Origin: a virus
Virus record (IMG/VR): IMGVR_UViG_3300047494_000087
Location: 1-56,069 of that record
Strand: one strand, 5' to 3'
DNA: 56,069 nt
Below the pieces are notes generated by a model. It worked only from the letters and a program-made list of their open reading frames with translations. It was not told the origin of the DNA and did no database searches. This document shows positions 50,374-56,069 of the stretch, in pieces; position 1 is the stretch's first letter; each line of letters begins with the position of its first letter. Position numbers and translations under genes: made by a program.

Positions 50374-50446
50374 TCCGTTTCCAACCTGGCCGAGTTCCCA
50401 GTCATCCGCACTGGGAAGGCCCTCGCGTCGGATCGGCGCCTCGGCG

Positions 50447-50857
50447 TCACTCACCGCGCGGCCGGGGCAGCACGTTCCACTCACCACGACGCCAGCCTGG
50501 GCTTCCAGGTGCGCGCTGCCACCGGCGCTTCCAGCTGGGCTTGGCCGAATAGAGAACTATCGTCGTTTGTTCTCGGCTCCTTTTATATCGACGGAGGCGC
50601 TCGCGGAAATTCGGCGGAGGATCACCGTCATTCCTCCCGCAAATCTTTACCCCATCGCTCAACAAGCCGAAGCTGCCGGGAAGCCAGTCGCCTATATTGA
50701 GCAATGCGCAATATCCGTCCTCCATCGGTTTCTTTTGCCGATTTGAGCTATAATATGGGCAATCGGCACAAAACAGACCGTCGGGAATAACAGCAACACT
50801 TTTGCCCTGCGGATTAGCGGGATTTCGGTAGTGGACCTTGTCACGAAACGTCGGCAC
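50447..50857 (-). CDS. Cys-rich hypothetical protein
   Basis: A 136-residue protein. FCADCPYYSSNRQKKPMEDG followed by YCALLN and KICGRN gives four Cys ligands. The C-terminus is very basic. GTG at 50857 was chosen because it starts one base after the upstream stop; an ATG at 50890 would overlap that gene by 32 bp. It is the last of three leftward genes with the ribbon-helix-helix and parA remnants. Confidence 0.6.
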   Translation of the reverse strand: MPTFRDKVHYRNPANPQGKSVAVIPDGLFCADCPYYSSNRQKKPMEDGYCALLNIGDWLPGSFGLLSDGVKICGRNDGDPPPNFRERLRRYKRSREQTTIVLYSAKPSWKRRWQRAPGSPGWRRGEWNVLPRPRGE

Positions 50858-50858
50858 G

Positions 50859-51128
50859 TCACTCGGTCTCCAACGCCCTACTGATGACATAAGAAATAAA
50901 GGCGGACCGATTGACGCCGCGGTGTTTGGCAGCCTTGTCCACCCGGGCCAGCAGGTCGCGATCGAAGCGGATCATGACGGGCTTGCGGCGCGCATCCCCG
51001 TCGTCGGCGCCACCGCCGGCGAGTGCATTGGGGGCGAGGGAAGGTTGTCCGGCCGACGATATGAAGCGCTCGGCCCGCTCCTCTTGTGCTGGCGCTGGCT
51101 TGCCTCCTGGTTTACGTGCGATGGCCAT
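50859..51128 (-). CDS. Ribbon-helix-helix DNA-binding protein
   Basis: An 89-residue protein. The N-terminal 45 residues are flexible and Ala/Gly-rich. Residues about 48-87 (RKPVMIRFDRDLLARVDKAA, then NRSAFISYVISRALE) are a clear CopG/ribbon-helix-helix fold. Together with the parA remnant directly upstream it matches small partition operons of plasmids, in which this type of protein is the centromere-binding partner and autoregulator. Confidence 0.78.
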   Translation of the reverse strand: MAIARKPGGKPAPAQEERAERFISSAGQPSLAPNALAGGGADDGDARRKPVMIRFDRDLLARVDKAAKHRGVNRSAFISYVISRALETE

Positions 51129-51152
51129 TGAGTATCCTTTGTATAGCAGACG

Positions 51153-51319
51153 CTATCCGAACGCAGCCTTGGCGAGGGCTGTGATTTCTTCCACGGCTTT
51201 GGCGTCTTTGGGCTGAACTTCAGACGGAGGATCGCCAGGTTCACGGCCACAGTGGTTTTGCCCACGCCGCCCTTCGTGTTGCCGACCGTGAGGATCACGG
51301 AACTGCACTCAGACGCCAT
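51153..51319 (-). pseudogene. parA remnant with internal deletion and frame change
   Basis: The frame from ATG 51319 encodes the ParA start ILTVGNTKGGVGKTTVAVNL (deviant Walker A). After AILR the ParA sequence stops. In the next frame the downstream bases encode EVQPKDAKAVEEITALAKAA then FG and a stop at 51153, which has the look of a ParA C-terminus. About 150 or more central residues are missing, so it cannot be an active ATPase. The surviving promoter and start may still express the ribbon-helix-helix gene. Confidence 0.75.
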
Positions 51320-51418
51320 TCACTGCACAAGTGCTATACATTCGCAGCACTAAGCGCAGCCATACGCTACCGTGTAGGCTTGTGGCAACTCCTGGCGCTT
51401 CCTGGCGGCTCGTGTCAT

Positions 51419-51452
51419 ATAACGCAAGAGAAGAAATGTTATCTTGCGTTAT
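51419..51452. promoter_or_regulatory. 11-bp inverted repeat upstream of recombinase
   Basis: ATAACGCAAGA (51419-51429) and TCTTGCGTTAT (51442-51452) are perfect inverted copies 12 bp apart, ending 15 bp before the recombinase ATG. It may be a recombinase core site, although the spacer is longer than the usual 6-8 bp, or an operator controlling the recombinase. Confidence 0.65.
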
Positions 51453-51467
51453 GGGTCGGAGGCTCGG

Positions 51468-52346
51468 ATGGGCGATCAGGGTGCCAGCATGGTGGTGGTC
51501 GGCGGAGGCATCCCGCCGGCTCAAGCCCACACAGACGAGAAGCTGGTCGAGCTTTGGTTGCACGGTCGCAGTGCCGGCACCCAACGCGCCTACCGGGCCG
51601 ATGTCCTCGCCTTCCTTGATTTTGCCGGCAAACCGCTCGCCGCGGTCACCATCGGCGACGTCCAGCGGTTCGGCGACAGTTTGGCCCAGCTCGCGCCAGC
51701 CAGCCAAGCGCGCAAACTCTCCGCGGTGAAGTCGGTTTTGAGTTTCGCCCAGCGGATTGGCTACCTGCCGTTCAACGTAGGCGCGCCGGTGCGCTTGCCA
51801 CCGATAAAGGGGATCTTGGCGGAGCGGATCGTGGGAGAGGCGGATTTGCAGCGGCTGCTCGCCCTCGAAACCGATAGCCGCAACGCGGCGCTGCTGCGTC
51901 TCATCTATGGCGCCGGCCTGCGAATCAGTGAGGCGGGCGGCCTGCGCTGGCGCGACCTTCAGCCGCGTGCTGATGCCGGCCAGGTAACGGTATTCGGCAA
52001 GGGCGGCAAGACGCGCGTGGTGCTGTTGCCCAAGGGTATCTGGCGCGTGCTGGTGCAGCTGCGGGGCGAGGCAGCGGCCGACGATCCTGTTTTCCTGTCG
52101 CAAAAAGGTGGCGCGCTTGATCCTTCGGCCGTGCACCGGGTGGTGAAAGCCGCGGCGGCGCGGGCCGGCCTGCCGGCTGAGCTCTCCGCCCACTGGCTAC
52201 GCCACGCCCACGCATCGCATGCTTTAGACCGAGGTGCCCCGATCCACTTGGTGCAGACTACGCTAGGACATGCCAGCGTGGCTACTACCGGCAGGTATCT
52301 GCACGCACGTCCAACTGATAGCAGCGCTCGCTACCTGGCAGTGTAG
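51468..52346 (+). CDS. XerC/XerD-like tyrosine recombinase
   Basis: A 292-residue recombinase. The N-terminal SAM-like domain spans about 20-100. Catalytic residues are R152 (GAGLRISEA), K178 (VFGKGGKTR), HWLR (H242, R245), H268 (LGHASVATT) and Y277 (GRYLHA). All are intact. ATG at 51468 has a GGAGG just upstream. It is divergent from the parA remnant and has an inverted repeat in front. It likely resolved or integrated the second element, and is not related closely to the tRNA-Lys integrase (shorter, no arm-binding domain). Confidence 0.9.
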   Translation: MGDQGASMVVVGGGIPPAQAHTDEKLVELWLHGRSAGTQRAYRADVLAFLDFAGKPLAAVTIGDVQRFGDSLAQLAPASQARKLSAVKSVLSFAQRIGYLPFNVGAPVRLPPIKGILAERIVGEADLQRLLALETDSRNAALLRLIYGAGLRISEAGGLRWRDLQPRADAGQVTVFGKGGKTRVVLLPKGIWRVLVQLRGEAAADDPVFLSQKGGALDPSAVHRVVKAAAARAGLPAELSAHWLRHAHASHALDRGAPIHLVQTTLGHASVATTGRYLHARPTDSSARYLAV

Positions 52347-52509
52347 CCAGCAAATGTCCTAGGAAGCGGCAGGTATAATGAAGTTCGGTTACCCATAAAC
52401 GGTTGCCTGAACAAATTCGGATTCTTTATTATTAATATATCTCGTTTTTCTTGCTTGCCGAATACGCAAGCAATAAATCTATTTTGTTCAAAAAGAGGAG
52501 TACCCTACC
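52347..52509. promoter_or_regulatory. AT-rich intergenic region with inverted repeat
   Basis: Contains TTGCTTGC-CGAATAC-GCAAGCAA (52451-52473) and a very AT-rich tract (about 52415-52440) that would suit a promoter of the next gene. A purine-rich AGAGGAG site lies just before ATG 52510. Confidence 0.5.
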
Positions 52510-53013
52510 ATGTCATATCTATTCCCGAGTTTTCCCATATTTTCTTCATCCGGGTGGATAGATCCCCAAGGACGGCAAGTTCTCGCCGTAGTCTTAGGAG
52601 TCAGCCAATATGACGTTCGTGTTACTGATGACGGGCTCAACCTGCACATTCGGCTTACATGTCCACATGGCACCGAGATGCCGGGGTTGGTTGAAACAAC
52701 CGTGCATCGTTCAGAGTTCATCAATGGAATCCCCTTGTCCAGCATAGAGCTGATGGGAAGCTCCGATCTCAAAATAGTGCCAAATCCGCTTCACCTTGAG
52801 TGTCCGGGAACGCGACAAGAATGTGAGGTAGGCGAAGAACCTGTCGTATTGCTGACTGTGCCGCTCGAATGTGGTCGGATTGCAATTGTGTTTACTGGTG
52901 CTAGGGCAATGGTGATCCCTGAAGACCTATTCGGGGCAAGAATGGAATGGAAAACAGTTTTTCTCGATCACGAAGGAAGATCGCCGTCGTTGCGGCCTAC
53001 TTGGGAAGCATAG
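52510..53013 (+). CDS. Hypothetical protein of low-GC cargo
   Basis: A 167-residue, beta-rich protein (MSYLFPSFPIFSSSGWIDPQ...) with no signal peptide. Five Cys residues are spaced along it. Base composition is lower in GC than neighbours, with its own promoter-like region, which points to recent transfer. It does not resemble a family I know. Confidence 0.68.
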   Translation: MSYLFPSFPIFSSSGWIDPQGRQVLAVVLGVSQYDVRVTDDGLNLHIRLTCPHGTEMPGLVETTVHRSEFINGIPLSSIELMGSSDLKIVPNPLHLECPGTRQECEVGEEPVVLLTVPLECGRIAIVFTGARAMVIPEDLFGARMEWKTVFLDHEGRSPSLRPTWEA

Positions 53014-53147
53014 AATTAAGTTCCAATCAGGATAGCATGCCCAACAAATTGCCCGCGCATTAGGCATCCCTCACGAAACAGCCCGCCTCAGTAGGGGCGG
53101 GCGAATTCTTGCAGTCCCTGGGGCGGCTGACCTGCTATCCTGCCGCA

Positions 53148-53666
53148 ATGAAAACGTTTGTTGAGAAGTACCCTGCCGTTGTCGCGTCAGGCGCCGCGTT
53201 CCTGTTCATGATCGTATTCGCAATCATCATCGGGCAAATCACCGGACCGAGCGTCTGCAACGATGGTTGGCGATCCGGTTCGATTGGCATCAAGGGAGCT
53301 TGCTCGCACCATGGAGGGGTCTCGGGGTCATGGTGGGGACTCCTTAACCTGCTCTGCTCAGGCGCTGTCTGGTTCCGGGTGTTCGCTAAACTCGGACAGG
53401 CAGCAGACACGCGGCCAACCCAGAAAGAACCGGCGAGCTTCGTGGTGTCGTCGGTCGTCCGGCCCTCGCCGCCGCTGCCGTCGCCATCTACGTTGGCAAC
53501 ACAATTGCCCCACAGCCCCTACGAACCGTGCCCCAGGTGCGGCGGCCCTATGCATAAGCGGGTCGCAAGACGGGGCAGCCGAGCGGGCCAATCGTTTTTG
53601 GGTTGTGTTCGTTACCCCGGCTGCAGCGGACTGCGGCCAATGCCCACGTCAACAGGGGACCAATAG
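53148..53666 (+). CDS. Membrane protein with topoisomerase-type zinc finger
   Basis: A 172-residue protein with two membrane segments (about 9-30 AVVASGAAFLFMIVFAIIIG and 63-80 WWGLLNLLCSGAVWF), a Pro/Ser linker, and a C-terminal zinc finger of the topoisomerase C4 type (CPRCGGPMHKRV, then FLGCVRYPGCSGLRP). These fingers bind single-stranded DNA or RNA. Such a membrane-anchored finger without an enzyme is uncommon. ATG at 53148 chosen; the frame extends upstream to 53109. Confidence 0.72.
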   Translation: MKTFVEKYPAVVASGAAFLFMIVFAIIIGQITGPSVCNDGWRSGSIGIKGACSHHGGVSGSWWGLLNLLCSGAVWFRVFAKLGQAADTRPTQKEPASFVVSSVVRPSPPLPSPSTLATQLPHSPYEPCPRCGGPMHKRVARRGSRAGQSFLGCVRYPGCSGLRPMPTSTGDQ

Positions 53667-53717
53667 GCTGCATTCGGCTCACACGGGTCCTCGCGCCGGC
53701 GGAAGCGGCGATGGATA

Positions 53718-54914
53718 TCAACCCTGCTTAACAGCACGGAGCTTGAAAGGCTCCGTCTCCTCGCCGCGGCGCGTGCGGGCCAGTTGTTCGTCCATCCACT
53801 TTTTGAACTCTGGCTTCACGCCAGGCGGAGTTTCCAGAATGGCCTGCCAGGAGCCACGGCAGTGTACGTGCTGCACGCCTGCGGCAGGCCACCAGCGCTC
53901 ATTTTCGCCCCGCTCCATCAGCGAGCCGCCCACGCGCTTCCGCGGCGAAGCCGAGCGGCCTATGTTCGTTTTGCCCTCCCAGACTTCTGTCTGCCCATTC
54001 GGATTCGGCGTGTCCGCCGGCACGATGGTAAAGACCTTGCCGCTGATGCTTTTGCAGAACGGACAGGCGCCCCGATAGGCTTCCAGGCGCCGCACCTTCC
54101 GGCCTGGCCCGGTCGCGCTGATGAAGCCCTGGTTGACGCACTCACCTACCTCTGTGACGGCGATGCGCCGGAAGTCGCGGTTCATCTGCCCGAAGCTGTC
54201 GAATAGGCGCTGGCGGAGTGCTTGGGCCGTCCCTTCCTTCTGCCCTAGCACTTTGGCCTGCACGTGCTCGCAGATCATGCCCTGCATGCGGTGCTTCTGC
54301 GCATCAGTGACCGAGCCGAGATACTGGCCGGCCCGCACCTTGGAGACCTGTAAAATGGCGGCCTCCACGGGCGTCAGCACCTTCGGAGGCATCTTGGCGA
54401 AGCCTGTGGGCAGCAGGCCGGGTATCTCGGCTATGGTTTCCGGCGGCAAAGTCGGGTGGCACGTGCTGATCTTGCCGAGCAGCACCGCGCGCACGGTCAT
54501 GTAATCGGCCAGCGTATTGATCACGCCATCCGGCAGGTAGCGGTGAATGATGTATTCCGCAGCCATCATCCAATCGTCCAGGGTGTATTGGTCCGGCCGG
54601 AGGGATTCGAGGTGACGCCGGACTGCCTCAAAGGCTTCCTGATCCCAGCGCAACCAGGGTTCGTCCGACTTGCCGAGCTCGGTGATAGGCCGCCCCAGAA
54701 GCAGGCTGGAAAAGGCTTCCTGGATCAGGCGAAGCGCACGTTGCAGCTTGGCCGTGACGTCCTCCACGAGTTCGGCCGCCCACGGATTTTCGTGCCGGTC
54801 CCATATCGTGGCGTCTGTTCCGTCCGGTGACTCCGCCAATGCCTTGTGCATGTCGCACAAGCAGCTGTTGAATATCCCGTCCGGCACCGTTTCCAGGTCG
54901 ACCAAGATGGGCAT
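53718..54914 (-). CDS. MuF-type phage minor head morphogenesis protein
   Basis: A 398-residue protein (MPILVDLETVPDGIFNSCLC...). The C-terminal half has the head-morphogenesis signature: RRIAVTEVGECVNQG, LEAYRGACPFCKSISGKVF, ERWWPAAGVQHVHCRGSW. This fits the SPP1 gp7/Mu F family that joins portal and capsid. It is on the minus strand, facing the other phage cluster. Start chosen at 54914 because the longer frame runs through the preceding gene out of phase. Confidence 0.78.
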   Translation of the reverse strand: MPILVDLETVPDGIFNSCLCDMHKALAESPDGTDATIWDRHENPWAAELVEDVTAKLQRALRLIQEAFSSLLLGRPITELGKSDEPWLRWDQEAFEAVRRHLESLRPDQYTLDDWMMAAEYIIHRYLPDGVINTLADYMTVRAVLLGKISTCHPTLPPETIAEIPGLLPTGFAKMPPKVLTPVEAAILQVSKVRAGQYLGSVTDAQKHRMQGMICEHVQAKVLGQKEGTAQALRQRLFDSFGQMNRDFRRIAVTEVGECVNQGFISATGPGRKVRRLEAYRGACPFCKSISGKVFTIVPADTPNPNGQTEVWEGKTNIGRSASPRKRVGGSLMERGENERWWPAAGVQHVHCRGSWQAILETPPGVKPEFKKWMDEQLARTRRGEETEPFKLRAVKQG

Positions 54915-54942
54915 CAGCGCACCGCCCACGCCCTGTAGCGCT

Positions 54943-55752
54943 TCACCGCGGCGCCGGCCGCTTGGGTAGGCTGAGGCGCGGCATGACGGGCGGCTGCTCG
55001 GGTGGCGCGTTCCAGGCGAGCACGCCTTCGGGCGTCGCCTCCGTCGGCTCATTTGTCTCCCCGGACAGCAGATGCGCACGCTCCACGTGGTGCGCCACGG
55101 TCTGGCAGTCCTCGTCCGTCCATTGCAGGCCGTGATCATCGCGATACCGGCCGACGATATCCACCGGCGACGTCGTCGGCGGCTTGCCAATCCTGGCATT
55201 CCAATCGATCGCGCTTGCCGCGTGGGCCGCCGCATCGCCGTGCGAAACCGGCGCCGGGCGCCGTAGCAGGAACATTGGTCTCGGGGCGGAGCGCATCGGC
55301 ACGAAGTCTGGCAGCACGATATCGACCAGCGCCTTTGTAATGCGGTCCAAGCCGTCCCGGAGTGGATCGTCCTCCTCCCGATCGCGCGCATTCCCGGGGC
55401 CGGGTGCGGCGCCGGGCGCCGGGGTAGTGACAAAGCCCTGAAGGTAGCGGCGGCGGCCGGATGCGTTTTCCAAGAGCGCTCCATCGGCGCCCTGATCGGC
55501 TACCGCGTAGGTGTGCAGCATTCGGGACTTGTGCCCCAAGTAGGTGTCATATGTGAGCCGGTGCGCCTCGCCGGCGCCGCACACGCCAACGAAGCCGTGC
55601 TTGCCCGTGCACTTCACCTCAACCGCCAGCGGGCCCTTCTTGGGATGCTGGGCATAGACGTGGTCGCCCTTTTCCAGCCCGGGCGGCCGCGGCGTGGTTG
55701 GGAGCGCGGGTACCTTCTGATTCGAAGGGGCCGAACGGCCGGGCTTACCCAT
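54943..55752 (-). CDS. Hypothetical protein upstream of minor head gene
   Basis: A 269-residue protein (MGKPGRSAPSNQKVPALPTT...). Residues 30-95 (LEKGDHVYAQHPKKGPLAVE, VKCTGKHGFVGVCGAGEAHR) form a small beta domain. The middle is disordered and the C-terminus is Pro-rich. Gene order with the minor head gene suggests a head-assembly or protease-linked function. No exact family recognised. Confidence 0.6.
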   Translation of the reverse strand: MGKPGRSAPSNQKVPALPTTPRPPGLEKGDHVYAQHPKKGPLAVEVKCTGKHGFVGVCGAGEAHRLTYDTYLGHKSRMLHTYAVADQGADGALLENASGRRRYLQGFVTTPAPGAAPGPGNARDREEDDPLRDGLDRITKALVDIVLPDFVPMRSAPRPMFLLRRPAPVSHGDAAAHAASAIDWNARIGKPPTTSPVDIVGRYRDDHGLQWTDEDCQTVAHHVERAHLLSGETNEPTEATPEGVLAWNAPPEQPPVMPRLSLPKRPAPR

Positions 55753-56005
55753 GGATGGCCCACACCCCAGCCAACGCCTTGCCAAGATCGTCGTCGGCCG
55801 GCGGCGGAGCGTCGCCAGTGGCGGCGGCGCCCGGCTGGCCAGCGTCGCCAGCCCCGCCTGCACCCGGCTGGCCTGCGTCGCCATCCTGCTCGTCCGGCGG
55901 CGGGCTGCCAAAGTCCCCGCCTTCCCCTCCCTCGCCAAAGTCGGGCTGTTCCTGTGTGTTTCGGCATGGAAAAAGGACCCCTCTGGAGGGGTGATCGGCG
56001 TCCAA
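55745..56005 (-). CDS. Acidic Gly/Pro-rich protein, uncertain start
   Basis: An 86-residue frame with an acidic Gly/Asp/Pro composition (FGEGGEGGDFGSPPPDEQDG) ending DLGKALAGVWAIHG. The TTG used at 56005 is doubtful because a hairpin with T-run (55970-55992) lies inside the first codons. The true start may be further left, or the frame may begin beyond the window with an error. Its stop overlaps the next ATG. Confidence 0.45.
   Translation of the reverse strand: MDADHPSRGVLFPCRNTQEQPDFGEGGEGGDFGSPPPDEQDGDAGQPGAGGAGDAGQPGAAATGDAPPPADDDLGKALAGVWAIHG
55970..55992 (-). terminator. Possible intrinsic terminator (leftward)
   Basis: Read on the minus strand, ACCCCT-CCAG-AGGGGT is followed by CCTTTTT. 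A second ACCCCTCTGG copy with a similar flank lies about 30 bp to the right (56010-56019). It would end transcription arriving from beyond the window edge. Confidence 0.5.
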
Positions 56006-56069
56006 AAGGGACCCCTCTGGTGATGGGGTTCACGATGGCTCTCGTGTTTGACGGGGGCCTGGGTCGGGA

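Overview
The window is a mobile-DNA hotspot in a GC-rich proteobacterial chromosome. Codon and GC character and the gene families fit a Xanthomonadales-type gammaproteobacterium such as a Rhodanobacter or Dyella relative; that is inference, because no host housekeeping gene is visible apart from a tRNA. It opens with a tRNA-Lys(CTT) gene whose 3' 46 bp recur exactly at 37763-37808. These two copies are attL and attR of a complete temperate podovirus-type prophage.

Prophage layout (82-37808). A tightly overlapping leftward early operon runs from 6081 to 284. It encodes small proteins, a ParB-like protein, an AlpA-type DNA-binding protein and the tyrosine integrase beside attL. A repressor (leftward) and a Cro-like protein (rightward) flank a control region, and four TGTCGG-N5-CCGACA operators lie at the two outer promoters. 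Replication genes (Toprim primase-like, P-loop helicase) follow. Next comes a 470-bp non-coding region rich in ACCGTTAT motifs in both orientations. The late genes run rightward: terminase, T7/epsilon15-type portal, scaffold, capsid, tail tubular A-like adaptor, nozzle-like protein, acetyltransferase-like protein, internal ejection proteins (one with a JAMM-like motif), S74-autocleaving tail fibre, lysis genes, and a final set of secreted or tail-associated small proteins up to attR.

Right of attR (37.8-44.8 kb) is an accessory segment. It holds an ApeA-like HEPN defence protein, apparently frameshifted near its N-terminus, and a MmeI-like type IIL restriction-methylation enzyme, separated by gene-poor stretches with strong stem-loops.

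From 44.8 kb to the right edge lie parts of a second phage-related element. A rightward tail-type cluster has two helical proteins, two zinc-ribbon proteins and a tape-measure-like protein. A leftward cluster has a Cys-rich protein, a ribbon-helix-helix protein and a parA remnant with most of its reading frame deleted. Beyond these are a XerD-like recombinase preceded by an 11-bp inverted repeat, two cargo genes, and a leftward cluster with a MuF-type minor head protein that continues past the window. The parA and ribbon-helix-helix genes suggest the second element once had, or descends from, a plasmid-like maintenance stage.
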